Below, piece by piece: positions 26,777-32,869 of a DNA stretch of 40,346 bases. Within the stretch, counting starts at the first letter, position 1, and every line of letters starts with the position of its first letter. Origin of the DNA: an archaeon. GTDB lineage: Archaea > Aenigmatarchaeota > Aenigmatarchaeia > GW2011-AR5 > GCA-2688965. Under the pieces are notes generated by a model. That model saw only the letters and a program-made list of their open reading frames with translations, ran no database searches and had not been told where the DNA came from. The stretch lies in assembly GCA_002688965.1 (NCBI GenBank), contig NZEE01000045.1:20997-61342 (forward strand), given 5' to 3'. Made by a program: the position numbers and the translations under genes.

Positions 26777-27248
26777 ATAAAGTTCCTTGAACAGTTCCAG
26801 GAGATGTTACTTTTACTTCACCTGATGAACAATCAACACCAGTATCAGTTTCAATTTCTTCTATATTTCCAGGAGAAATTTCAGCAGCATTACTTCCTAC
26901 AAACACATTTTCAAAATATACACTAACAGTACTTGCTGGTAATGCCTGGGTTCCAGTAGCTCTAACAAGAACAGTTAACATTGTACCATCACAAAAAGCA
27001 TCATCAATTGCAGATGTTCGAGATAAGGTTGTTAATGTATCCAACATCTCTCTTCCAATTTCTGTGTCAACATTATCCCAAGTATTTTCAAACCACATAT
27101 TCGCTAACATAGGAAGAAGAACAACAACTAAAAGTAACACCGCAACAACAATTACAGCAACTATAATAATAACAGGTTTCATATCAGAACTTTTTTTCTT
27201 TCCATTAACTTGATTAGGATATTTCTTAATTTCTTCTTTAGTAGCCAT
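26766..27248 (-). CDS. Single-pass membrane-anchored small protein
   Basis: A 160-residue protein: a basic N-terminus (about 1-23, KKYPNQVNGKKKSSDMK), one long membrane segment (about 24-47, a run of Val, Ile, Leu), then an outward domain of about 110 residues with two cysteines (DAFCDGT and GVDCSSG) that could pair. The membrane helix followed by strands resembles archaellin or pilin-like FlaF/FlaG proteins, but no prepilin peptidase site is clear. Divergent from rtcA (46 bp between starts) and overlapping the RNase gene's end by 11 bp. Confidence 0.65.
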   Translation of the reverse strand: MATKEEIKKYPNQVNGKKKSSDMKPVIIIVAVIVVAVLLLVVVLLPMLANMWFENTWDNVDTEIGREMLDTLTTLSRTSAIDDAFCDGTMLTVLVRATGTQALPASTVSVYFENVFVGSNAAEISPGNIEEIETDTGVDCSSGEVKVTSPGTVQGTLFTI

Positions 27249-27294
27249 ATTAATCTAATATATTATAATAGAAATTAGATATAAAGATGATATT

Positions 27295-28344
27295 ATGAAA
27301 ATCATAGAAATAAACGGCTCTCATGGAGAAGCTGGTGGACAAATTCTACGAACATCATTAGCATTATCAGCATATACTGGAAAGCCATTCAAAATATCTA
27401 ATATAAGGAAATCGCGACCTATTCCAGGATTACAACCACAACATATGAAAGCTGTGCAAGCAGCAGCAGCATTATGTAGTGCTGACACTAAAGGAGTAGA
27501 AAAACATTCAATGGAAGTCGAATTCAAACCTAACAAAATAAAATCAGGTATATTTGAATTTGATATCAAAACAGCTGGTTCTGTAACTCTATTATTACAG
27601 GCATTATTACCAATTTGCCTAAAAGCAAAAGAACCAATTAAAATTATAGTTAAAGGTGGAACTGACGTCCAGTACGCACCACCAATAAAATATTTTCAAC
27701 ACGTTTTTGCATACTATATGCGAAAAATAGGAATTGATACAAAAATTCATGTAAAAAAACATGGATTTTATCCAAAAGGTGGTGGAAAAGTTCTATTAGA
27801 ATATGATCCTAAGAATTCAAGTCTAAAACCAATAAACATACAACAAAGAGGTATTCTTCAAAGAATTGATATTCACAGCACTGCTTCAGAAACACTAGAA
27901 AAGGCAAAAGTAGCAGAAAGACAATTAACTGGTTTTATGAAAAATATAGGAAAACTCTATTCTCCATTAGTAAAAAACAAATTCATCGAATATGTTTCTA
28001 CATCATCCATAGGTTCTGTTTTCCATTGTCATGCTCATTTTGAAAAAGCTAAAGTAGGTGCAAGTTGGTTAGGAAAACCAGGATTAAGAGCTGAAAATGT
28101 AGGAATGAGAGCTGCTCAAAATCTAATAGAACAAATTAAGCAAAGAACTCCTTTAGATGAATACATGGAAGATCAAATCATTCCATATATGGCTCTAAGT
28201 ACTATGAAACATAAAAAATCCTCTATTATAGCCATTTCTCATATGACAAAGCACACAGAAACCAATATCTGGACAACAGAGCAATTTTTGCCTGTAAAGT
28301 TTGAAATAGGCAAAAATGTGCTAGAATGCAATTATATTGCCTAA
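27295..28344 (+). CDS. rtcA: RNA 3'-terminal phosphate cyclase
   Basis: Converts RNA 3'-phosphates to 2',3'-cyclic ends with ATP. A 349-residue protein matching the family length. N-terminal GEAGGQILRTSLALSAYTGKPF, then RPIPGLQPQHMKAVQAAA, the glycine-rich HGFYPKGGGKVLLE, GLRAENVG, and near the C-terminus LDEYMEDQIIPYMAL and TKHTETNIWTTEQF, where His in TKHTETN is the expected nucleophile. It is the last host-type gene before island 1; no downstream partner such as RtcB is present here. Confidence 0.94.
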   Translation: MKIIEINGSHGEAGGQILRTSLALSAYTGKPFKISNIRKSRPIPGLQPQHMKAVQAAAALCSADTKGVEKHSMEVEFKPNKIKSGIFEFDIKTAGSVTLLLQALLPICLKAKEPIKIIVKGGTDVQYAPPIKYFQHVFAYYMRKIGIDTKIHVKKHGFYPKGGGKVLLEYDPKNSSLKPINIQQRGILQRIDIHSTASETLEKAKVAERQLTGFMKNIGKLYSPLVKNKFIEYVSTSSIGSVFHCHAHFEKAKVGASWLGKPGLRAENVGMRAAQNLIEQIKQRTPLDEYMEDQIIPYMALSTMKHKKSSIIAISHMTKHTETNIWTTEQFLPVKFEIGKNVLECNYIA

Positions 28345-28634
28345 AACATCGGTTTTTACCAGTTTTATCGCTTATTTTTGTAAACTTAACAGTATTTTTA
28401 CTTCATATTAAACACTTAAAAAGTTAAATCCATTCTCACTTATTTCATACACATAAACAAAAACATTAAGTTGGCCAATGCTAACTTAAGCGGAAATTGT
28501 AATGCAACGCATTGCTTTCGCTCAAAATCACGTAGAACCCTTGCAACTTATGTTTGCAGCACAGGTATTTGGTATTTACCATACCTTTGTAGTGCTGTAA
28601 ATTAAAAATAAGTTGTATAGTCAAACGTGCGTAT
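28345..28634. other. AT-rich spacer and junction with nested inverted repeats
   Basis: No gene is seen. The first 120 bp resemble host spacer. An inverted repeat TTAAGTT/AACTTAA lies near 28466-28489. From 28544 to 28615 there is a nested hairpin: CAACTTAT (28544-28551) pairs ATAAGTTG (28608-28615), GCAGCAC (28556-28562) pairs GTGCTGT (28592-28598), and AGGTAT (28563-28568) pairs ATACCT (28581-28586). CAACTTAT also occurs in the 28-bp repeat at the right end of both islands, so this is the probable left edge of island 1. Confidence 0.45.
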
Positions 28635-28678
28635 AGCCACATCAAATGTAGAAGTGGCTGTCTTTTGTTCTTTTTTCC
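28635..28678 (+). terminator. Rho-independent terminator at island 1 left edge
   Basis: AGCCAC (28635-28640) pairs GTGGCT (28654-28659) around a 13-nt loop containing CAAATGTAGAA, followed by GTCTTTTGTTCTTTTTT. It stands before the first island gene and would insulate it from host transcription. Confidence 0.6.
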
Positions 28679-28692
28679 ATGGGAGGCAGAAA

Positions 28693-28914
28693 TTGCCCAG
28701 AAGTACAACAACTCCAATGGCTGTTCGCATCGCGTCATTCACCTGCCCATTATGTGGGGCAAAAACCAGCGTCTTCAAAGACGGTATTGACAAGTGCATC
28801 AGGTGCGGATCTCCAAGATTCTTTTCAACAACCGCACGTGCAATATTCGCAATGTTTGGAACTCCTGCCGACAATCAACCCAGCACCCGCCCCGAAATAT
28901 CGGTAGCTGGATAG
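28693..28914 (+). CDS. Small zinc-ribbon protein of island 1
   Basis: The start is TTG at 28693, six bases after GGGAGG (28681-28686); the frame is open further upstream but through a terminator. A 73-residue protein with one treble-clef/zinc-ribbon unit CPLCG...CIRCG at about residues 18-38, a hydrophobic helical patch and a proline/serine-rich tail. Two CxxC knuckles would bind one zinc. It is followed 2 bp later by a perfect terminator, so it is a single-gene transcript. The use of TTG with a strong SD is bacterial in style. Function unknown. Confidence 0.55.
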   Translation: MPRSTTTPMAVRIASFTCPLCGAKTSVFKDGIDKCIRCGSPRFFSTTARAIFAMFGTPADNQPSTRPEISVAG

Positions 28915-28916
28915 AA

Positions 28917-28946
28917 ACCAGTTCAATGTAGAACTGGTATTTTTTC
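28917..28946 (+). terminator. Rho-independent terminator
   Basis: ACCAGTTC (28917-28924) pairs perfectly with GAACTGGT (28931-28938) around loop AATGTA, followed by ATTTTTTC. It ends the zinc-ribbon transcript. Its loop region CAATGTAGA resembles that of the terminator at 28635. Confidence 0.8.
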
Positions 28947-28983
28947 TCTAATCGTGCCAAAGGCACGGGAAAGGGGTACTGCA

Positions 28984-29661
28984 ATGAGAAAGCTCATCGT
29001 GGTAATCGCCCTTGTGGGAATCATCCTGCCATTGGTAGGGTGTGGTAGCGTCAACGAGTACAGAAGTGACCGGTCGCGGCTCGCGCCCATTCGCAGCTCT
29101 GCCGTCTACGCTGTCCGCGAAGACAGACAGCAGGGCAAGGCCAAGTGCATCGAGAAAGACATTGTCAAGGCCCTCAGAAAGGGTATGAAGGTCGAGATCA
29201 TTGGCGCTGCCCGGGCAATCGGCATGGTCGACAACAGGGAACGGGAAGTCTACATCCAGGTGCGATATCCTGTTGGCGCAAAAGACCAGGAATCGGTCAA
29301 CTTGCGGATATGGGGTTTCCGAGGAAAAAACGAAGTTCGGAAGTTCCTGGAACTTGCCCAACCCAACGAAACCGCCTATATTCAGGTTCCGAATCCTCCT
29401 GGCGCCCGGCGCTCGGCTCTGTTACACCCCAACAGGTCCATACATTTCGGCGGAATTGTCAAGGCCGAAGGTATCGACTACGGCGACCGCGGTCTGATCA
29501 GCTTGCCGGCCGCGTGTATCCGATTCGCTGCTCGCAAGGCAGTACCGCCGGGTCTCGAAGGCGTGCCTTTGCCTCCTCCGCCTGAGACCGGCGTCGATGC
29601 AAGGACTCCGGCTGGCCGACGTGTTCCTGAAGTCATCGTCGTGCCGCCTGTGGTGAAATAA
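28984..29661 (+). CDS. Bacterial-type lipoprotein of island 1
   Basis: The start ATG at 28984 follows an SD-like AAGGGG at about 28972. A 225-residue product with a classic lipoprotein signal: MRKLIVV, a hydrophobic core, then LVGC at about residues 17-20, so Cys-20 would be lipidated after signal peptidase II cleavage. The rest is a soluble alpha/beta domain with KGMKVEIIGAARAIGM and EVYIQVRYPVG, and a proline-rich tail (PPPPETG). Not recognised beyond that. Codons are GC-rich, unlike the host. A hairpin CGTGCC/GGCACG lies just upstream of the ribosome site. Lipoboxes occur in some archaea, but the whole context here is bacterial. Confidence 0.75.
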   Translation: MRKLIVVIALVGIILPLVGCGSVNEYRSDRSRLAPIRSSAVYAVREDRQQGKAKCIEKDIVKALRKGMKVEIIGAARAIGMVDNREREVYIQVRYPVGAKDQESVNLRIWGFRGKNEVRKFLELAQPNETAYIQVPNPPGARRSALLHPNRSIHFGGIVKAEGIDYGDRGLISLPAACIRFAARKAVPPGLEGVPLPPPPETGVDARTPAGRRVPEVIVVPPVVK

Positions 29662-29711
29662 CCACATGATCAACTCACAGTGCAGTGCGTTATGCGTGCT
29701 GCGCTGTGCCA

Positions 29712-29858
29712 GTCACGGTGGCTTTGTCGTGCGCGTAGTAGTTCATCCCCGAAAGTCCTGGTCACTCCCCCTAGGGCTTTCACTGAACTGCATGGACTAG
29801 CATAGGAGCTTTCGAGTTCTGACTGCCGTCATGTCCAGTGCCGCTTAGCCACCGTGAC
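29712..29858 (+). ncRNA. Structured RNA candidate with long nested hairpins
   Basis: A perfect 12-bp stem GTCACGGTGGCT (29712-29723) / AGCCACCGTGAC (29847-29858) encloses a second stem GTAGTTCA (29738-29745) / TGAACTGC (29784-29791), stacked on GAAAGTCC (29751-29758) / GGGCTTTC (29774-29781). The 15-nt apical loop is TGGTCACTCCCCCTA. The 14-nt core TGGTCACTCCCCCT appears again in the loop of the next element inside a different stem, showing that loop sequence, not stem sequence, is kept. No open frame explains it. Downstream tRNA and terminator indicate plus-strand transcription. Confidence 0.6.
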
Positions 29859-29875
29859 GCCCCCTAACAAAAATC

Positions 29876-30014
29876 GGTGCGGCAGTCTGTCGCTCGCAGT
29901 CCAATACCACACCTTCCGGATTCCGTGTGTTGGATTGTAAAATAGCCCATCCACGGTAACTTTGGTCACTCCCCCTGAGGTTACCAAGGGCTTGCGCCGC
30001 TCAACTGTCGCACC
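29876..30014 (+). ncRNA. Structured repeat element, copy 1
   Basis: Closing stem GGTGCGGCAG (29876-29885) / CTGTCGCACC (30005-30014), ten pairs with one G-U. Inside is a hairpin GGTAAC (29955-29960) / GTTACC (29980-29985) with loop containing TGGTCACTCCCCCT. A competing pairing CTTTGGT (29960-29966) / ACCAAGG (29983-29989) is possible, so two folds can exchange. The 3' part AGGGCTTGCGCC before the closing strand is shared with copy 2 at 30256. It ends 10 bp before the tRNA. Confidence 0.6.
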
Positions 30015-30024
30015 ACCCCTTATA

Positions 30025-30100
30025 GCTTGGGTAGCTCAATCGGTAGGGCGTGTGTTCTTTTGAACGCAAGGTGAAGGTTCGAATCCTTTCCCAAGCACCA
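30025..30100 (+). tRNA. tRNA with encoded CCA, probable Lys (UUU)
   Basis: Acceptor stem GCTTGGG / CCCAAGC pairs perfectly, followed by A and encoded CCA. The D arm is GCTC-AATCGGTA-GGGC, the T arm GAAGG-TTCGAAT-CCTTT with the standard TTCGAAT loop. Total length is 76 with CCA. The anticodon arm is irregular: TGTGT / ACGCA leaves an 8-nt loop TCTTTTGA, or a 6-bp stem leaves a 6-nt loop CTTTTG. UUU (Lys) is the likeliest anticodon. Encoded CCA and the bacterial setting contrast with the host. It may be a functional, specialised or decaying tRNA. Confidence 0.75.
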
Positions 30101-30123
30101 GCAGATTTCTAGAGTCTGCTTCC

Positions 30124-30196
30124 ACTTACCTTCTGCCATATGCCACTTGCCGATTGCCGCATGCCATCTACCCTTTTGCCGCATACTTCCTGCCTT
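30124..30196. repeat. Degenerate TGCC-type minisatellite
   Basis: A pyrimidine-leaning stretch made of imperfect units containing TTGCC, ATGCC and CTGCC (on the other strand GGCAA/GGCAT/GGCAG). There is no open frame of note and no hairpin. It lies between the tRNA and the terminator at 30198. Similar simple arrays occur between genes in some bacteria. Confidence 0.4.
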
Positions 30197-30197
30197 A

Positions 30198-30247
30198 CCA
30201 GCAGAGGTACTATGGTAATACCCATTACCTCTGCTGGCTTCTTTTTT
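30198..30247 (+). terminator. Strong Rho-independent terminator after the tRNA
   Basis: CCAGCAGAGGTA (30198-30209) pairs over 12 bp with TACCTCTGCTGG (30226-30237) and is followed by CTTCTTTTTT. It would end a plus-strand transcript carrying the structured elements and the tRNA. Confidence 0.85.
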
Positions 30248-30255
30248 CCAAAACA

Positions 30256-30345
30256 GTGCGGCAGGTCTACGTGTATAGTCTATCCTAGGAAACCTTGGCC
30301 GGTCCCCTAGGATCACCGAGGGCTTGCACCACCGACCTGTCGCAC
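30256..30345 (+). ncRNA. Structured repeat element, copy 2, with possible pseudoknot
   Basis: Closing stem GTGCGGCAGGTC (30256-30267) / GACCTGTCGCAC (30334-30345), 12 pairs with one G-U, matching the GTGCGGCAG...CTGTCGCAC stem of copy 1. Inside, ATCCTAGG (30282-30289) pairs CCTAGGAT (30306-30313), while CCTTGG (30293-30298) in its loop can pair CCGAGG (30316-30321) beyond it, an H-type pseudoknot. AGGGCTTGCACC follows, as in copy 1. Stem sequences differ between copies while pairing is kept, the mark of a conserved RNA structure. Confidence 0.6.
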
Positions 30346-30370
30346 CAACCCTCAAAACAAAGGCCTCGCA

Positions 30371-30485
30371 TGTCAAAACGCTTACTCTCTCCCTCCAGAG
30401 TCAGAAGCCTAGTAGCTGTAAGACGGGGCCATAACATAGGCCCTGGTTGTCCGAAACGTTCGCTCTCTCCCTCCCAGAGTCAGGG
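30371..30485 (+). ncRNA. Tandem hairpins with CTCCCTCC loops
   Basis: Two related units. Unit 1: GCTTACTCT (30380-30388) pairs AGAGT (30397-30401) plus AAGC (30405-30408) with a 3-nt bulge; loop CTCCCTCC. Unit 2: GCTCT (30462-30466) pairs AGAGT (30476-30480), loop CTCCCTCCC, enclosed by CCCTG (30441-30445) / CAGGG (30481-30485). Both share TCTCTCCCTCC and AGAGTCAG. The loop is complementary to GGAGGG-type ribosome sites. The layout recalls bacterial small RNAs with C-rich anti-Shine-Dalgarno loops (analogy only). Confidence 0.5.
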
Positions 30486-30518
30486 ACCACTCGGTAACCG
30501 GGGCTACATCATTCATTA

Positions 30519-30540
30519 ACCTTCCCACACAAGGGAAGGT
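30519..30540. other. Perfect 8-bp hairpin
   Basis: ACCTTCCC (30519-30526) pairs GGGAAGGT (30533-30540) with loop ACACAA. There is no T-run, so it is probably a processing or protecting hairpin; its GC-rich stem lies 30 bp before the next ribosome site. Confidence 0.45.
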
Positions 30541-30587
30541 ACTCTAACACCTGCCCCAGAGCAGGATTGAAAGGAGGTGGTTGCTTG

Positions 30588-30644
30588 ATGAAACGCAATA
30601 TGCTTCAGATGCACCTTATCATAATGAATCAGTCGACGATCTGA
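30588..30644 (+). CDS. SD-led 18-residue micro-ORF
   Basis: AAAGGAGGTGG at 30570-30580 lies 7 bp before ATG 30588. The frame gives a peptide beginning MKRNMLQMHLII, basic then hydrophobic, with a stop at 30642-30644. The strong SD suggests real initiation. Four methionines in 18 residues is striking. It could be a leader peptide for downstream control, or a small membrane-active peptide. A short hairpin CCTGC/GCAGG sits just upstream of the SD. Confidence 0.35.
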   Translation: MKRNMLQMHLIIMNQSTI

Positions 30645-30990
30645 CCGGCCCCGCGCCGGCGACAACACCGCTTCTCGGCTCGCTGTTCAGGCGCGCCTAG
30701 AACCGGTCGCAAGCGCCCAGAAATGTAGGGCGCAAACAATGCCGACCCGGTCGCCAACATGGTAAGACCGGTACTCGGCCGAGGCGCCGCGCGAAATTTC
30801 GCCTGGCGCCAAACAGGAGGGTTCGGGGCGGTGCCAAAATAGATCTGCGAGTTCAACTCTACGTATAGTACTGTGCGTAGAATGTCCTGTACAGGCATCG
30901 CAGTGATTCGGCGTGGCCCGCCCCTGCCTTCCAACCATGATGATCAGTGCAAAGACAGACACAAAAAACACAGAGGAAAAATGGGAGGGG
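30645..30990. other. GC-rich stretch without a convincing gene
   Basis: This is the most GC-rich part of the window. On the minus strand a frame of about 100 codons is open (30934 down to 30629) with a possible hydrophobic helix near GLTMLATGSALFAPYI, but no ribosome site precedes it and it runs against the island's gene direction. On the plus strand nothing longer than a few dozen codons is seen. Confidence 0.35.
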
Positions 30991-30994
30991 CGTA

Positions 30995-31153
30995 ATTCCG
31001 GTCTCGCTAGACTCCGTGGTCTTAGCGGAGAATCAAACCACCAGACTATCTGGCGGCAAAGCCCAGGAACTTCTTGGGACAATCAGCGACAGTATCGGTA
31101 TATCGCCCCTCCAATCAAAGGAGGGACCAGCAGTAGGGCGCCGTGTGGATTGA
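30995..31153 (+). CDS. Possible 52-residue protein with non-ATG start
   Basis: After GGGAGGGG (30983-30990) the frame from ATT 30995 runs 52 residues to TGA 31151-31153: it begins IPVSLDSVVLAENQ and contains LSGGKAQELLGTISD. It is followed after 35 bp by a terminator. No ATG, GTG or TTG lies at SD distance; ATT is a rare known start codon. A 4-codon ORF (ATG at 30981, MGGA, stop TAA) overlaps the SD and start and could couple translation. The composition looks protein-like, but a shadow frame cannot be excluded. Confidence 0.3.
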   Translation: MPVSLDSVVLAENQTTRLSGGKAQELLGTISDSIGISPLQSKEGPAVGRRVD

Positions 31154-31188
31154 GTTGCACTACTGCGGGAGAAGAAGCCTCCTGAGAT

Positions 31189-31222
31189 AAACCGCGGTAC
31201 CCCATCAGGTGCCGCGGTTTTT
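31189..31222 (+). terminator. Rho-independent terminator
   Basis: AAACCGCGG (31189-31197) pairs perfectly with CCGCGGTTT (31212-31220), followed by TTTTT in total. Confidence 0.85.
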
Positions 31223-31322
31223 AGAACGGGCCCTATCACCAGCGCGCGAGGTGTTTAGGAATCGCCCAAGGGAAGCACGCACGACCAGATAGACCAACTC
31301 TGATTGTTCTCGCTAATCCTGT

Positions 31323-31336
31323 CGACTGGCCAGTCG
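31323..31336. repeat. 14-bp perfect palindrome
   Basis: CGACTGGCCAGTCG in a gene-free stretch (31223-31396) that otherwise shows nothing. It may be an operator or a dyad recombination site. Confidence 0.35.
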
Positions 31337-31396
31337 CAGAGTAGAGACGACAGAGGCCCGACTGTCTGGGAGCATGTTGCTGCTTCCCTTTACCAC

Positions 31397-31456
31397 TGTC
31401 AACTTGAAAGGAGGTGATATCTAGAAGTTGACATGATGCAAACCCGCCACCCGTAG
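31397..31456 (+). promoter_or_regulatory. SD-in-loop hairpin and 7-residue micro-ORF
   Basis: TGTCAACTT (31397-31405) and AAGTTGACA (31425-31433), a perfect 9-bp inverted repeat, enclose a 19-nt loop that holds AAAGGAGGTGAT, a full match to the bacterial 16S 3' end. ATG codons at 31433 and 31436 begin a tiny frame, MMQTRHP, ending TAG at 31454-31456. CACTGTCAACTT here also matches the core of the island right-end repeat. On the opposite strand the loop would present an anti-SD, CACCTCCTTT. Confidence 0.5.
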
Positions 31457-31548
31457 TTACATTAACTGGTTGGGGCTCATATTCTGAATCCGCCATTGGG
31501 GTGTGTTCAGTTAACTAAGCCTTGCCCAAAACTTAAGGAGTAGGACAG

Positions 31549-32664
31549 ATGGGAAGAGCAAACGCACGTCAAATGAGCGCAGTTGTTGCACAAATGGCGG
31601 ACAGAACATTGTCCAGCAACGCAGCAACATGGATTCTCCAGCATGCCCGCATAGCAGGCATGATGCAGTTTCTTCACGATTTCATTGACAAGGTCAAAGA
31701 CCGTAATGAGGAGTGGAGTGGTTTTGGAACAATAGGTTTCGAAATCGCCTGCGGCAGCATCAAAAACACCAACACTCTTCCAAGTAGGTTCGAACACGAT
31801 GGACTGGAAAGCTCACAAAGGGCCGTCCTTCTATGCAAATTGTTTTCTTACACCAATGATGAAGGATGTCTTGAACCTGCAAGATCCTTTGCCAACAACC
31901 TGAGTGATCCAATCATGTGTGCTGAGGTATGGATCTGTATTGCGACCACAACCAACTTGGAGGATGACTTTACATCTGCAAGAAACGTCATCGACCACGT
32001 TGACAACAGATACACTCGTATGAAACTTTACGTCAAACTGATGGAAGGCGATCAAAGGCCAGGTTCTGAAACTGAAAAAATCAGCACATGTTTCAGCCAC
32101 CTTGAACCGAACTGTTACCATTTCAATCGCCTTGACGAGGTTGCTGATATTCGGGCATCAATCGCCTGCATCACCAAAGCCGAGAGAGAAATCCGCTGTC
32201 TTCAACTCGGCAACCTTCGCACCATGTATCCAACCATCCAGTTCGACGACGACGAGATGGGAGACGCCTGCCGATACTACCATATCAAGGCTTTACTTGC
32301 TACAGCAAGTCCTGCTGCGATTGATTCAGCAAGGATGGAGCTGCATAGCATAGAAGATCCAGACAATTTCTGGTACGAGCTGGCTGCAGTTGAAATCGCA
32401 AAAACCAAGATAGCTATTTGCGATTATGACGAGGTCAATGGGTATATTAGCAAAAGCCCTATCCGCGAGCAAGTGGAACTTCATTCCTCTATCGGAAGAC
32501 AGCAACAGTGTGAGGAAAGGTTCGAACAGGCGTCAAAGCTACTCGACATGATGACCGACCCTAAAGAACAGGCTCGGCTCAGTACCGTGATCGTGAACGA
32601 CCTCAACCACATCATCATCGAATTCCTGACAGGGCCGTGCAGAGTATATTTCCCACACCGATAA
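31549..32664 (+). CDS. Helical-repeat protein of island 1
   Basis: ATG 31549 follows AAGGAGTAGG (31535-31544). A 371-residue soluble protein, nearly all helical. Repeated pieces such as SFANNLSDPIMCAEVWICIA, ARNVIDHVDNRYTRMKLYVK and ASKLLDMMTDPKEQARLSTV share the pattern of A-x-x-I/L plus D/P plus a second amphipathic helix, like TPR/Sel1-type repeats in bacteria that bind peptides or partners. There is no signal peptide. A terminator follows 16 bp after the stop. Codon use is between the GC-rich island and the host. The largest gene of the islands; partner unknown. Confidence 0.65.
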   Translation: MGRANARQMSAVVAQMADRTLSSNAATWILQHARIAGMMQFLHDFIDKVKDRNEEWSGFGTIGFEIACGSIKNTNTLPSRFEHDGLESSQRAVLLCKLFSYTNDEGCLEPARSFANNLSDPIMCAEVWICIATTTNLEDDFTSARNVIDHVDNRYTRMKLYVKLMEGDQRPGSETEKISTCFSHLEPNCYHFNRLDEVADIRASIACITKAEREIRCLQLGNLRTMYPTIQFDDDEMGDACRYYHIKALLATASPAAIDSARMELHSIEDPDNFWYELAAVEIAKTKIAICDYDEVNGYISKSPIREQVELHSSIGRQQQCEERFEQASKLLDMMTDPKEQARLSTVIVNDLNHIIIEFLTGPCRVYFPHR

Positions 32665-32680
32665 ACGAAAACTCGTCAGA

Positions 32681-32712
32681 AACAAAGCCCAAAACATCAG
32701 GGCTTTGTTTTT
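32681..32712 (+). terminator. Rho-independent terminator at island 1 right end
   Basis: AACAAAGCCC (32681-32690) pairs perfectly with GGGCTTTGTT (32700-32709), followed by TTT. It ends the helical-repeat gene and its T-run leads into the shared 28-bp repeat. Confidence 0.88.
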
Positions 32713-32736
32713 CTACTGTCAACTTATAGGTATATA
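32709..32736 (+). repeat. Shared right-end repeat, copy 1
   Basis: TTTTCTACTGTCAACTTAT, one variable base (A here), then GGTATATA. The same 28 bp occur at 37853-37880 with a single mismatch (C at the variable position). Both copies directly follow a terminator and mark the return to AT-rich host DNA. Candidate attachment or end sequence of the islands. Confidence 0.7.
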
Positions 32737-32869
32737 TACCTGAATATAGAAAACTTAAAAAGCTACGAAAAGCATGATATTTATTGCAGCTATGATTGAA
32801 TAAATCATGGCTTAACACCAGACATTCAAAAGACAATTGCTCGGTGTTGAAAGACAAGTTGGTGATAAA

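Larger units (their letters stand above)
28620..32736. mobile_element. GC-rich island 1 with bacterial-type signals
   Basis: Base composition rises abruptly after about 28620 and falls back after about 32740, and codon use in the island is unlike the neighbours. Inside are Shine-Dalgarno starts (GGGAGG, AAGGAGGTGG, AAGGAGTAGG), at least five Rho-independent terminators, a lipobox lipoprotein, a CCA-encoding tRNA and many strong hairpins. None of these are features of the surrounding archaeal genes. No integrase or transposase gene is seen within. The right end is a terminator running into a 28-bp sequence also found at the right end of island 2. It may be a mobile or captured bacterial segment, or assembly chimerism. 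Confidence 0.5.

Noticed and set aside
28481..28738. Minus-strand frame at the left edge of island 1, considered as a transposase remnant
   Set aside because: It crosses the nested hairpin and a terminator and shows no catalytic motif; the resemblance is too weak.
29876..30014. Possibility that the repeat elements are tRNA-like, since the closing stem can be read as a 7-bp acceptor followed by ACCA
   Set aside because: No T arm with a TTCGA-type loop lies before the 3' strand, and the spacing is wrong for a tRNA.
30020..30376. Minus-strand frame of 118 codons over the tRNA
   Set aside because: It reads through the tRNA, a terminator and a minisatellite; the protein-like look comes from those repeats.
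29700..30500. Integron attC or CRISPR interpretation of the repeated hairpins
   Set aside because: No GTTRRRY core site, no integrase, and no regular repeat-spacer spacing.
30629..31082. Two overlapping minus-strand frames of 101 and 131 codons in the GC-richest part
   Set aside because: GC-rich DNA lengthens chance frames; neither has a ribosome site, and they oppose the island's gene direction. Mentioned only as a possibility in the stretch annotation.
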